Source: JAZLIL01 sp045617405 (GTDB taxonomy: Bacteria > Bacillota > Clostridia > Lachnospirales > Lachnospiraceae). From it: a DNA stretch of 59,931 bases. The number at the start of each line of letters is the position of its first letter. Positions within the stretch are counted from its first letter, which is position 1. Location of the stretch: contig JAZLIL010000081.1 of assembly GCA_045617405.1 (NCBI GenBank), forward strand, positions 1 to 59,931, given 5' to 3'. A model generated the notes under the pieces. The model saw only the letters and a program-made list of their open reading frames with translations. It was not told where the DNA came from and did not search any database. A program made the translations under genes and the position numbers. Positions 33,792-42,218 of the stretch are shown here, in pieces.

Positions 33792-34577
33792 TTACTTTTT
33801 CAACTGCATTATTGCGTCGATTGATGAGATGCATGCATCTCTGAAGCCTTTTTCTTCGAGGGCTGCCACTCCGCGGATTGTTGTGCCGCCGGGGGAGCAG
33901 ACCTCATCTTTGAGTACACCGGGATGCTTTCCGGTTTCAAGCTGAAGTTTTGCTGAACCGAGGATTGTCCGGGCCACCATCTTGTAGGCGACGGGTCTTG
34001 ATATGCCGTATTTGACTGCGGCATCGGCATAGGCTTCCATCATAAGATCGACAAAAGCGGGTCCGCAGCCGCTCACGGCACCACCGATTCCCATGAGCTC
34101 AGAGGGCAGTTCAATAACTGTTCCAAGGCTTTCGAACATCTTCATAAGTTCGGCACGATCGTTTTCTGAAAGCGAGTTTTTCTGCTCAAAGAGGAAAACA
34201 CCTTCTGCAACAAAGGCCGGTGTGTTAGGCATAATGAATTGAAAAGCCGTGTCGGTAAGAAATGATGAGTACTTCTTAAAATCCCAACCTGCAGCCACGG
34301 AGACAAGCGTTTTACCGGTGAGTGTATTTCCAAGTTCGCCAAGAACCCCCTCTATCTGATGGGGCTTGCAGGCAACAATCAGTGTGTCGCATTTTTCCGC
34401 AAGCTCATTGAGACTCCCTACGGGGGTGAACCCTATTCTTTCAGCATTCTTCTTAAGCTTGTCAAGGTGAGGAGCGTAAGCGAAGAGCTGAGTCTTATCG
34501 ATTACGCCGGCCTGAACGAAGCCTGAAGCGAGTGCCTGTGCCATGTTGCCCATTCCAATAAATCCAAAGTTCTTCAT
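33792..34577 (-). CDS. proC: Pyrroline-5-carboxylate reductase
   Basis: 261 residues from the ATG at 34577 (GGAG upstream; an 11-codon upstream extension lacks a site). NAD(P) motif GFIGMGNMAQALASGF at the start, VACKPHQI, MPNTPAFVAEG, and the C-terminal signature GGAVSGCGPAFVDLMMEA with LETGKHPGVLKDEVCSPGGT. It makes proline from pyrroline-5-carboxylate with NAD(P)H. No proA or proB is near. It sits 75 bases downstream of trpB on the same strand, but a shared function is not expected. Confidence 0.95.
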   Translation of the reverse strand: MKNFGFIGMGNMAQALASGFVQAGVIDKTQLFAYAPHLDKLKKNAERIGFTPVGSLNELAEKCDTLIVACKPHQIEGVLGELGNTLTGKTLVSVAAGWDFKKYSSFLTDTAFQFIMPNTPAFVAEGVFLFEQKNSLSENDRAELMKMFESLGTVIELPSELMGIGGAVSGCGPAFVDLMMEAYADAAVKYGISRPVAYKMVARTILGSAKLQLETGKHPGVLKDEVCSPGGTTIRGVAALEEKGFRDACISSIDAIMQLKK

Positions 34578-34651
34578 GATAATCTCCATTCTGCGGGTAA
34601 GCCGCGTCACAAACAGTGATGATGGTTCTATTCTCTTTTACGTTAGCTTCC

Positions 34652-35875
34652 CTATTTCTCGGGAATTCCAAAATGCTCGATAACGTAGTCCATATCTTTG
34701 TCGCCGCGTCCGGAAAGGTTGATAAGGATAGAGCCTGTGTCCATCTGCTTAGCAAGACGAATTGCGTGAGCAACGGCATGAGATGACTCAATTGCCGGAA
34801 TGATGCCTTCCATTCTTGAAAGTGCAAAGAACGCATCGATTGCTTCCTTGTCATCGACTGTCTCGTACTTTACACGTCCGAGATCATGGAGGAATGCGTG
34901 CTCGGGACCGCTTGAAGGGTAGTCAAGACCGGATGCAACCGAGTAAACGGGAGCCGGTTCACCGTTCTCGTCCTTGAGCATGATTGAGTTGAAACCGTGC
35001 ATGATGCCTTCGGTTCCGTATGTAAGTGATGCAGCGTGATCGCCGAGCTTCTGACCGCGACCGAGAGGCTCTACGCCGTAAATCGTAACGGGGTCGTTTA
35101 AGAATCCTGCAAAAAGGCCTGCCGAGTTGGAGCCGCCGCCGACACATGCGGTGATGGCAGTGGGAAGATGACCTGTCATTTCAAGGAACTGCTCCCTTGC
35201 TTCAATTCCGACTACGCTCTGGAAATCTCTTACCATTAAGGGGAAGGGATGCGGTCCGAGTACGGAGCCTATGCAGTAGATGCAGTCCTCATATTCTTTT
35301 GAGTATGCGTCAAAAGCAGCGTCAACAGCCTCTTTAAGTGTCTGGGCACCGGCAGTTACCTCGATAACGTTTGCACCGAGAATCTTCATCCTTGCAACAT
35401 TGGGGGCCTGCTTCTTTATATCAACAGCGCCCATGTAGATGTCGCACTCGAGACCGAAGTAGGCAGCTGCTGTGGCAAGAGCAACACCGTGCTGACCTGC
35501 ACCCGTCTCTGCTATTACCTTTTTCTTTCCCATGTATTTTGCAAGAAGAGCTTCGCCCATACAGTGGTTCAGCTTGTGAGCGCCGGAATGGTTGAGATCC
35601 TCGCGCTTAACGTAGAGCTGTACCTTACCGAGCGAATTGGAAAGTCTTTCGAGATGTGAAATCGGGGTGGGACGACCCTGGAATTCCTTGCGGATTCTTC
35701 GAAGCTCAGCAATGAAGCGCCTTGACTGGCAGATTGTGAAGTAAGCGTCCGTGATTTCGTCCATAGCTGCCTGAAGCTTGGGCTCGATGTAGCTTCCGCC
35801 GTACTTGCCGAAAAAGCCCTTTGCATCGGGATAGTTGTTAAAGTAGGTATCAAAGTTTACTCCGTTCAGTTCCAT
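34652..35875 (-). CDS. trpB: Tryptophan synthase beta subunit
   Basis: 407 residues, the usual size for TrpB1. N-terminal GFFGKYGGSYIEPKL; PLP lysine K101 in REDLNHSGAHKLNH; ETGAGQHGVALATAAA with the catalytic Glu; the phosphate-binding GGGSNSAG; and SGLDYPSSGPEHA near the C-terminus. It joins indole and serine to tryptophan. trpA is not adjacent, so it either partners with a distant alpha subunit or salvages free indole. The start has AGGAGGAAAAAAC upstream. A tryptophan-type T-box precedes it and controls it. Confidence 0.96.
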   Translation of the reverse strand: MELNGVNFDTYFNNYPDAKGFFGKYGGSYIEPKLQAAMDEITDAYFTICQSRRFIAELRRIRKEFQGRPTPISHLERLSNSLGKVQLYVKREDLNHSGAHKLNHCMGEALLAKYMGKKKVIAETGAGQHGVALATAAAYFGLECDIYMGAVDIKKQAPNVARMKILGANVIEVTAGAQTLKEAVDAAFDAYSKEYEDCIYCIGSVLGPHPFPLMVRDFQSVVGIEAREQFLEMTGHLPTAITACVGGGSNSAGLFAGFLNDPVTIYGVEPLGRGQKLGDHAASLTYGTEGIMHGFNSIMLKDENGEPAPVYSVASGLDYPSSGPEHAFLHDLGRVKYETVDDKEAIDAFFALSRMEGIIPAIESSHAVAHAIRLAKQMDTGSILINLSGRGDKDMDYVIEHFGIPEK

Positions 35876-35954
35876 GTTTTTTCCTCCTGTTTAAAAATGA
35901 AACAACTACGTTTCCGGACTTATGCCCTTTGAAACGCCGATCTGCCGGTTTTCA

Positions 35955-36236
35955 TAAAAAAACCGACAGGTCAGTAACGACCTGCCGGGACAAAATCAAA
36001 AATTCTGCGGTGCCACCCAGCTTGATGAATAAATCATCCTCTCATGCATACAAACATATGCCGTTCCCTTAACGCGGGTCCCTGACGTCCTTCATACTCT
36101 GCAAATGCATTTCTGTCGGCCCTCTGAAGTCCATTCATTCGAGTCCCATTGCTGCTGCAATCTCACCATCTGCAGCTCTCTCATAACCGGGTTCCGGGAA
36201 TTACTCCTCTTCATCAACGGTTTGTTGCTATTCACT
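35955..36236 (-). promoter_or_regulatory. T-box leader (tRNA-Trp) upstream of trpB
   Basis: On the minus strand: AGAGGAGTAATTCCC opens stem I; the specifier loop reads GAATGGAC, with codon TGG (36133-36131, Trp) followed by A; the T-box AGCTGGGTGGCACCGC lies at 36022-36008; and a terminator stem CCCGGCAGGTCG/CGACCTGTCGG-like with TTTTTTT ends at 35955. Uncharged tRNA-Trp should stabilise the antiterminator and allow trpB transcription. The Trp codon matches the downstream gene. Confidence 0.93.
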
Positions 36237-36391
36237 TGATGGCAATATAGCACTTCAAAATGTTCTTGTCAACAAAAAGTTCATTCGCGTGTCTGGCAAG
36301 TATACGCTGGAACGCCCCTTCCGGCGGGGATATCCTTTTCTTCTGCAAAAAAGTATTGACAGCGGAAGGGTGAGTGATATAATACGATTAA

Positions 36392-36417
36392 ACGATTGAA
36401 CGATTGTTCAATCGTTG
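36392..36417. promoter_or_regulatory. Palindromic operator candidate before the metal-efflux operon
   Basis: CGATTGAACGATTGTTCAATCG is a near-perfect inverted repeat (TTGAACGATTGTTCAA) about 90 bases before the HMA gene and just after TATAATACGATT, a -10-like TATAAT at 36379-36384. AATGATTGTTCAATCG-like dyads are typical binding sites of SmtB/CadC/CzrA sensors (consensus around TGAA-N6-TTCA). The ArsR protein at 38863 is the likely ligand. Confidence 0.7.
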
Positions 36418-36502
36418 CGGAGACAGGGTATTAGAGCGGTAAAGTAATAAGCATAAGGCTTCGCAGATAATTACAAAGCTTAAGAAAACGGAGAATGGAA
36501 AT

Positions 36503-36721
36503 ATGAAGAAGAGCTACAAGATAGAAGTTGACTGTGCAAACTGTGCCAATAAGATGGAAGAAGCGGCAAAGAAGACAGACGGAGTGAAGGATGCCGTTGT
36601 GAATTTTATGACACTCAAGATGAATGTCGAGTTTGAAGAAGGCGCAGATGTGAAAAGTGTTATGGAAAAGGTTCTTGTGAATTGCAAAAAGGTTGAGGAC
36701 GACTGCGAGATCTTCTTCTGA
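36503..36721 (+). CDS. Small heavy-metal-associated (HMA) domain protein
   Basis: 72 residues, a single HMA fold: YKIEVDCANCANKMEEAAKKTDGV with CxxC at C11 and C14 (DCANCANK), then VVNFMTLKMNVEF and a C-terminal VEDDCEIFF with an extra Cys. It likely delivers or senses a soft metal for the P-type ATPase that follows. The start ATG has GGAGAATGGAAAT upstream. The last codons are copied 60 bases downstream (see the repeat entry). A divergent-looking promoter with an ATTGAACGATTGTTCAATCG palindrome lies at 36395-36414. Confidence 0.93.
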   Translation: MKKSYKIEVDCANCANKMEEAAKKTDGVKDAVVNFMTLKMNVEFEEGADVKSVMEKVLVNCKKVEDDCEIFF

Positions 36722-36785
36722 AAACATGTGACAGATACAGATATAGAAACGGACCGGGATGACTGTGAATTCTTCTTCCGCATCG
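36696..36785 (+). repeat. 60-bp-spaced duplication of the HMA gene end
   Basis: GACGACTGCGAGATCTTCTTCTG (36698) recurs as GATGACTGTGAATTCTTCTTCCG (36758). The first encodes the final DDCEIFF plus TGA; the second would encode DDCEFFF with the stop lost, in frame with the P-type ATPase. Confidence 0.75.
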
Positions 36786-36796
36786 GGTATTTTGAT

Positions 36797-38731
36797 ATGA
36801 AAAAATTGCTTAATGAAATGACAAAGAAGCAGAGAAAGGTGCTTGTCAGAATAATTATCTCGGCTGCGATTGAGGCAGCTGCCGCAATTCCTCTGTGGAT
36901 TGAGCCGGTTAAGATTGTTCTGTTTGTCGCAGGTTATCTTGTTATCGGATATGACATCCTGCTAAAGGCGCTGAAGGGACTGAAGAATCGTCAGCCGTGT
37001 GATGAGAACTTTCTCATGGCAGTTGCGTCAATCGGTGCGATGGTGCTCGGCGAGTTTGCCGAAGGAGCCTTCGTAATGCTGTTTTACCAAATCGGAGAAT
37101 TGTTCCAGAGTCTGGCCGTCGGAAAGAGCCGCAAAAACATTTCGGCGCTGATGGACATCAGGCCCGATTATGCCAATCTTGAAAGAGATGACGGCTTAAT
37201 TGAGGAGGTTGACCCTGACGAGGTTGAAACGGGCAGTGTGATAGTTGTTAAGCCCGGAGAAAAGATACCGATTGACGGGGTTGTTATTGAGGGCAGCAGC
37301 ACGCTGAATACAGCCGCGCTGACGGGAGAAAGTCTTCCGCGCGATGTTTCGTCAGGTGATTCGTGTATCAGCGGATGTATCAATCTGAACGGTATTCTTC
37401 GCATCAGAACGACGAAGGAGTTTGGTGATTCGACTGTCTCGAGGATTCTCGATCTTGTTGAAAATGCAAGTTCGAGAAAGTCACATTCTGAGAACTTTAT
37501 TACAAAGTTTGCCCGTGTCTATACACCTGCAGTGTGTATCGCAGCGCTTGCGCCGGCGCTCATTCCGCCGTTGGCGGCAATTATGACGGGAATGACCCCC
37601 GACTGGAGCAGATGTGTATACCGTGCTTTGTCGTTCCTTGTTGTAAGCTGTCCCTGCGCACTTGTTATCAGCATTCCCCTTACGTTCTTTGCAGGACTTG
37701 GCGGTGCATCGTGCGCAGGCGTGCTGATAAAGGGTTCAAACTACATGGAAACGCTTTCGAAGGTAAAGCACGTTGTTTTTGATAAGACAGGAACACTCAC
37801 CAAGGGAGTATTTGAAGTGAGCCGGGTCATTCCGGCAGATCTGCCGGAAAGGGAGCTGATCTTTTTTGCAGCGCATGCCGAGGCATTCTCTTCGCATCCG
37901 ATAAGCAGAAGTATTGTGGAAGCTTACGGGAGAGAACCCGATCTTTCATGTGTCAGTGATGTGAACGAAATTGCCGGAAAGGGTGTTGTGGCAAAGGTGG
38001 ACGCAAAAGAGGTCGCTGTTGGAAATGCAAAGCTGATGACAGCAATCGGCGCAGTCGGATTTACCGGAATATGTGGCGGGGCAGAGGCTTCAGACTGTCA
38101 TGACGGTTCAAAGACAGATTCAGAGAAATGGATAGGCGGTACGGAAGTTTTTGTCGCTGTTGATAACAGATATGCCGGGTCGATTATCATTTCGGATGTT
38201 CTAAAGCCTGATTCAAAGGCTGCCATCGCAGCACTGAAGGCAGCCGGTGTCGATTCGGTAACCATGCTTACAGGTGATTCAAAGGCGGCAGGCGAGCAGG
38301 CAGCAGCGGAGCTTGGCATCGACCGGGTTTTCTGTGAGCTGCTTCCCGAAGACAAGGTCACAAAGCTTGAAATGATATTAAGTGAAGGGACACCGGTTGC
38401 TTTTGTCGGTGACGGAATCAACGATGCGCCGGTGCTTTCACGTGCAGATGTAGGAATCGCAATGGGTGCACTCGGATCGGATGCAGCCATCGAGGCGGCG
38501 GATGTTGTTCTGATGGACGATAATCCTTTGAAGATAGCAAAGTCAATCAGAATTTCAAGAAAGTGCCTTCGCATAGCATGTGAAAACATATTTCTTTCAA
38601 TTTCGGTCAAGGTTTTATGTCTTGTACTTGTCGGAATCGGTATGGCAAACATGTGGATTGCAATCTTCGCAGATGTTGGAGTCATGGTAATGGCTGTATT
38701 TAATGCAATCAGGGCCATGAAGGTGGACTGA
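36797..38731 (+). CDS. Heavy-metal P1B-type ATPase (Zn/Cd/Pb type)
   Basis: 644 residues from ATG 36797; a GTG at 36728 would add 23 residues that look like a relic of the duplicated HMA end. Neither start has a good ribosome site, so coupling to the HMA gene is likely. It has eight membrane segments, the metal site SCPCALV near 284-290, actuator TGES, phosphorylation site DKTGT (D329), HP-type HPISRS and hinge GDGINDAP near 538. CPC with these helices fits the CadA/ZntA group. It has no N-terminal metal domain; the separate HMA protein may supply it. Confidence 0.94.
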   Translation: MKKLLNEMTKKQRKVLVRIIISAAIEAAAAIPLWIEPVKIVLFVAGYLVIGYDILLKALKGLKNRQPCDENFLMAVASIGAMVLGEFAEGAFVMLFYQIGELFQSLAVGKSRKNISALMDIRPDYANLERDDGLIEEVDPDEVETGSVIVVKPGEKIPIDGVVIEGSSTLNTAALTGESLPRDVSSGDSCISGCINLNGILRIRTTKEFGDSTVSRILDLVENASSRKSHSENFITKFARVYTPAVCIAALAPALIPPLAAIMTGMTPDWSRCVYRALSFLVVSCPCALVISIPLTFFAGLGGASCAGVLIKGSNYMETLSKVKHVVFDKTGTLTKGVFEVSRVIPADLPERELIFFAAHAEAFSSHPISRSIVEAYGREPDLSCVSDVNEIAGKGVVAKVDAKEVAVGNAKLMTAIGAVGFTGICGGAEASDCHDGSKTDSEKWIGGTEVFVAVDNRYAGSIIISDVLKPDSKAAIAALKAAGVDSVTMLTGDSKAAGEQAAAELGIDRVFCELLPEDKVTKLEMILSEGTPVAFVGDGINDAPVLSRADVGIAMGALGSDAAIEAADVVLMDDNPLKIAKSIRISRKCLRIACENIFLSISVKVLCLVLVGIGMANMWIAIFADVGVMVMAVFNAIRAMKVD

Positions 38732-38750
38732 AGGGAGCCGCTTTTGCAGA

Positions 38751-38856
38751 AATAAAGGCAGAACGGGAAAAAAACAAAGTCGTGTCGTTTGGCTAGGAAT
38801 AAAGGCAGAACGGGGAAAGAACAAAGTCGGGTGGTTTTTAAGAAGAAAGGCAGAAT
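38751..38856 (+). repeat. 45-47 bp tandem repeat before the ArsR gene
   Basis: AATAAAGGCAGAACGGG starts at 38751 and 38798, each followed by AAA-rich sequence and ACAAAGTCG; a third partial AAGAAAGGCAGAATGG at 38843 supplies the ribosome site of the arsR-like gene. The first copies have no start codon after the GG-rich part. Confidence 0.85.
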
Positions 38857-38862
38857 GGAATA

Positions 38863-39225
38863 ATGAGCGAGGAAAAGATCAGTGAATGCTGTGAAGTGAA
38901 TGAAGTACATGAGGAGCTTCTCAAAATAGTAAAAGAAAAGATGCCCTCAGAAGAGACCATCTTTGATCTTGCGGAATTGTTTAAGATTTTCGGTGACACA
39001 ACAAGAATGCGCATTCTGTTTGTTCTGTTTGAAGCAGAGGCCTGCGGATGCGATCTTGCGGTTGCTCTTAATATGACAACGTCGGCAGTATCGCACCAGC
39101 TGAGCATCCTGAAACGGAACAAGCTTGTTAAGAGCCGCCGCGAAGGAAAGGTTGTTTACTACTCTCTGGCAGATGAACATGTGGAAACCATTGTCAGCCA
39201 GGGAATGTCTCACGTTAGGGAATAG
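38863..39225 (+). CDS. ArsR/SmtB-family metal-sensing repressor
   Basis: 120 residues. A winged helix with the recognition helix in TSAVSHQLSILKRN. Two metal-site patterns are visible: ACGCDLA on helix 3, like the ELCVCD box of CadC, with an N-terminal CC pair at 9-10, and DEHVETIVSQGMSHVRE, an exact D-x-H-x10-H-x2-E helix-5 zinc site as in SmtB/CzrA. It would release DNA when it binds Zn, Cd or Pb and switch on the operon it sits in. It follows the efflux ATPase, and its stop codon abuts the stop of the convergent EamA gene with no gap. Confidence 0.94.
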   Translation: MSEEKISECCEVNEVHEELLKIVKEKMPSEETIFDLAELFKIFGDTTRMRILFVLFEAEACGCDLAVALNMTTSAVSHQLSILKRNKLVKSRREGKVVYYSLADEHVETIVSQGMSHVRE

Positions 39226-40254
39226 TTACTCCGCCAGACCTTCAACAATTCCGAGAATGGCGATACCAACGATGACTACCGTTACGGCAAGGTACTGAAG
39301 CTTTGTCAGTTTCTCCTTGAGGAAGATTCTCGAGAGAATTAGGGAGATGATGCTGTAGGAGGCAATCATGGGAGCAGCCACGATACCGTTGCCGCTCATT
39401 GCGTAGACATATGTTGCCTGGCCTGCTGTTTCAAAAAGAGCAGCGAGGATTCTGTCGCGCTGGTCTGCAAGGCGAAGCGGAACGAAAGGAGCTTCGCCGG
39501 TAGTGCCTGAAGAATCGACACAGCCGCCGGCTATGAAATCTGCATGTTTTTTGGCATATGAAGACTGCCTGATGAGCAGGAAGACAAGAATTGCCACAGC
39601 GCAGATGAGGAAAGTCAGCTCGTAGGAAACGTTTGCAACGTCCTCAAAGGTCTCTTTGGTAACATCAAGGAGGGGAGTCGTTTCGAAGTCATCAAGGTAG
39701 TAGGCATCAAAAAAGGTGCCGAGCGCATCGATAATAGCATACAGAATCGGCATAAGAAATGCGATAATGCCGATTCTGTATTTTTTGTCGCTTTCAAGAT
39801 CCTTTTCGGGAAGACATTCACGGGACTTTTTTAGCTCACTGCGTTCGAGGATACCGAGGAAAAAGACGCCGCCGCAGATGAGGATGACTGCAACCCCCGA
39901 GAGAAGGTCCATTGTCTGCCCGAGGAAAACGAGACAGAGAATACAGCAGACTGCACCGGACGAGTTCTGAACGGGAGATGATATCGAAAGCTCGAGATAG
40001 CGCAGACCGAAGTAGCCGACTGTCATCGACAGGATGTACATCAGGGACACGGGCAGGTAGATTAACAGGTTCAGGGGGTTGTATTCCATTCCGGACAGCA
40101 GGATTGTTGCTATGGCATGTCCGCCCATAATAAAGCCGACAATCATGGATGTCTTCAGGTGAGAATATTTGTCCTTTTCATCCGCTCCTCTCTTATAAAA
40201 AAGGTCAGCCGTTCCCCAGGCAAGAGTAGTAATCAGTGCATATATAAACCACAT
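39226..40254 (-). CDS. EamA/DMT-family transporter
   Basis: 342 residues from the ATG at 40254, with GGAGG eight bases upstream. Ten hydrophobic segments in two halves (two EamA repeats), separated by a ~75-residue hydrophilic loop around 155-245 that includes KKSRECLPEKDLESDKKYR and SYAKKHADFIAGG. The N-terminal LAWGTADLFYKRG and C-terminal LSRIFLKEKLTKLQYLAV are family-typical. The cargo is unknown. A decayed deaminase start lies directly upstream. Confidence 0.88.
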   Translation of the reverse strand: MWFIYALITTLAWGTADLFYKRGADEKDKYSHLKTSMIVGFIMGGHAIATILLSGMEYNPLNLLIYLPVSLMYILSMTVGYFGLRYLELSISSPVQNSSGAVCCILCLVFLGQTMDLLSGVAVILICGGVFFLGILERSELKKSRECLPEKDLESDKKYRIGIIAFLMPILYAIIDALGTFFDAYYLDDFETTPLLDVTKETFEDVANVSYELTFLICAVAILVFLLIRQSSYAKKHADFIAGGCVDSSGTTGEAPFVPLRLADQRDRILAALFETAGQATYVYAMSGNGIVAAPMIASYSIISLILSRIFLKEKLTKLQYLAVTVVIVGIAILGIVEGLAE

Positions 40255-40289
40255 GACAGTGTCCTCCATAAAATTATCCGAGTTCGATT

Positions 40290-40442
40290 CTACATTATTT
40301 GTGGAGTCGCAGTCAATGTTAATTTATGGAAGAATTCGTTTCCGCCCGGGGCATACCGCCGCGGCACATAGGGCAAGGGGCCGCCATCTTTTACATTAAT
40401 CCCGTCATAGGCTTCTATGATTGCTTCACGCATAAAATTCAT
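40290..40442 (-). pseudogene. Remnant of a nucleoside/guanine deaminase-like gene
   Basis: The minus-strand frame from ATG 40442 begins MNFMREAIIEAYDGINVKDGGP, which matches the N-terminus of cytidine/guanine deaminase-family proteins (MREAI..A..GI..GDGGPFGA). After GGP the homology stops, but a shifted frame there reads APCPMCRGGMPRA, like the zinc-binding PCPMC(x)GA motif that normally lies some 60 residues further on. This suggests an internal deletion with a frameshift. A ribosome site (AGAGGATATTCTC) is kept. The match is short and from memory of the family only. Confidence 0.55.
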
Positions 40443-40516
40443 GAGAATATCCTCTCTTTATATTGTGAGCATAGCGTCCTATTACACAAAATGCAAATAT
40501 GAGTCTCGAAAAAGTA

Positions 40517-40545
40517 TTGATAGACGGACGCAAATATGATATTCT
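40517..40545 (+). promoter_or_regulatory. Promoter of the 4-alpha-glucanotransferase gene
   Basis: TTGATA (40517-40522), 17-base spacer, TATTCT (40540-40545). The predicted start near 40552 leaves a leader of about 110 bases. It fits sigma-A rules. Confidence 0.55.
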
Positions 40546-40663
40546 GTACAAAGAAACGTGAAAGAGATTCTGCGTGCAAGTGTGTTTCATGAATAAAAAG
40601 AAACACGGGGGAGATTTGGCATGCCGAATGGAAACGGAAATTACTAACACGGGAGGTTATTTT

Positions 40664-42133
40664 ATGCGGCAGGCAGGAATTTTGTTACCGGTGTACTCAT
40701 TACCTTCGAAGTACGGCTGTGGGACACTTGGAAAGGAAGCCTACAGGTTTATTGACTGGCTGAAGGCGGCAGGGCAGAGCGTCTGGCAGATTCTTCCCGT
40801 CGGACCTGCAAACTGTGGCGATTCGCCTTATCAGTGTTCAAGTTCTTTCGCAGGAAATCCTTATTTTGTCGATCTTGATATGCTTGCGGAGGAAGGTCTT
40901 CTTTCCGAGTCCGACTATGCGAAGATTGACTTTGGAAAAGATCCTGAATTTATGGATTATGAAAAACTGAAAAAGAACAGATTGAAGGTTCTTGGTATTG
41001 CTTTTGAAAACGGGCGCAGCGACGGAGCGTTTTCGGAGTTCTGTTCGGGCAATGCATGGTGGATTGATGATTACGCACTTTATATGGCAATAAAAGAGCA
41101 TTTTGATGAGAAATACTGGCTTGAGTGGCCCGATGAGGCACTTAAGAGCCATGATTATGAGGCATGCGCAAAAATGCGGGAGCTTCTTGCGGATCGTGTT
41201 GCCTTTCACTCGTTTGTCCAGTTTGAGTTTTTTAAGCAGTGGGAGAAGATGAAAGCCTACGCGAACGGGCAGGGAATCAGCATCGTCGGCGATATACCGA
41301 TTTATGTGCCGATGGACTGCGCCGATGTCTGGGCATCGAGAGGAAACTTCCTTCTGAGCAGTGACAACATACCCGTGGAGGTGGCCGGAGTTCCGCCTGA
41401 TTACTTCAATGAGGATGGTCAGCTCTGGGGTAATCCGCTTTACAACTGGGATGCGATGAGAAACGACGGCTACGGTTGGTGGATTCGCAGAATCGGTGGA
41501 ACGCTGAAGCTCTGTGATGTAATCAGAATCGACCATTTCAGAGGCTTCGATGAGTACTGGGCAGTGCCCTACGGAGCAAAGAGCGCAAAGGAAGGTTTCT
41601 GGAAGAAGGGCCCCGGAATGGAATTCGTCGGTGTCATTACCTCGTGGTTCGGCGGGGAGCATTTTATTGCTGAGGATCTTGGGTGTGCATCTGAGTCGGT
41701 TATCCGTCTTCTTGCAGATTCGCATCTTCCCGGAATGAAGGTCATGGAATTTGCCTTTAATGCTGCCGAGCCGAGCTCGTATATCCCGCACATGGTAAAG
41801 GAAAATTGCATTTACTACGTCGGAACGCACGACAATACAACAATAATGGGCTGGAAAGATGAAGAACAGGCAGAAAATGTTGATCTTGCCGTCAGGTATC
41901 TTAACCTGACAGAAGAGGAGGGCTTCAATTGGGGCTTTATCCGTGGCGGAATGACCACTCCGGCAAAGCTGTTTGTTGCACAGATGCAGGATTACCTGGG
42001 TCTTGACGCTCATGCAAGGACAAATGTCCCCGGCACAGTCGGAACCAACTGGCGCTGGCGGCTTACCGAAGGGCAGCTCACCCGCGAGCTTGCATCAAAA
42101 ATTAATGATATTACAAAGCTTTACGGGAGATAG
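40664..42133 (+). CDS. malQ: 4-alpha-glucanotransferase (amylomaltase)
   Basis: 489 residues from ATG 40664 after GGGAGGTTATTTT; the frame upstream is not coding. GH77 landmarks: GILLPVYSLPSKYGCGTLG, QILPVGPANCGDSPYQCSSSFAGNPYFVDL, nucleophile D290 in VIRIDHFRGF, the acid/base Glu near 337 in IAEDLG and D390 in GTHDNTT. It transfers glucan chains between maltodextrins. It stands alone here; glycogen or maltose genes are not adjacent. Confidence 0.95.
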   Translation: MRQAGILLPVYSLPSKYGCGTLGKEAYRFIDWLKAAGQSVWQILPVGPANCGDSPYQCSSSFAGNPYFVDLDMLAEEGLLSESDYAKIDFGKDPEFMDYEKLKKNRLKVLGIAFENGRSDGAFSEFCSGNAWWIDDYALYMAIKEHFDEKYWLEWPDEALKSHDYEACAKMRELLADRVAFHSFVQFEFFKQWEKMKAYANGQGISIVGDIPIYVPMDCADVWASRGNFLLSSDNIPVEVAGVPPDYFNEDGQLWGNPLYNWDAMRNDGYGWWIRRIGGTLKLCDVIRIDHFRGFDEYWAVPYGAKSAKEGFWKKGPGMEFVGVITSWFGGEHFIAEDLGCASESVIRLLADSHLPGMKVMEFAFNAAEPSSYIPHMVKENCIYYVGTHDNTTIMGWKDEEQAENVDLAVRYLNLTEEEGFNWGFIRGGMTTPAKLFVAQMQDYLGLDAHARTNVPGTVGTNWRWRLTEGQLTRELASKINDITKLYGR

Positions 42134-42218
42134 GGTAGAAGCCCTCAGAAAAGTTCAAGATGAGCTCCGGGTGCGGCCGGCGTAAATCTCACGGGCAAAA
42201 GCAGGGAGCTGTCCGGCA

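Noticed and set aside
36728..36796. GTG at 36728 as the main start of the metal ATPase
   Set aside because: The extra codons are explained by duplication of the HMA gene end and are not typical of P1B ATPases; kept only as an alternative.
40838..42013. 391-codon minus-strand frame opposite malQ
   Set aside because: Antisense shadow of a strongly conserved GH77 gene; no start signals and no family features.
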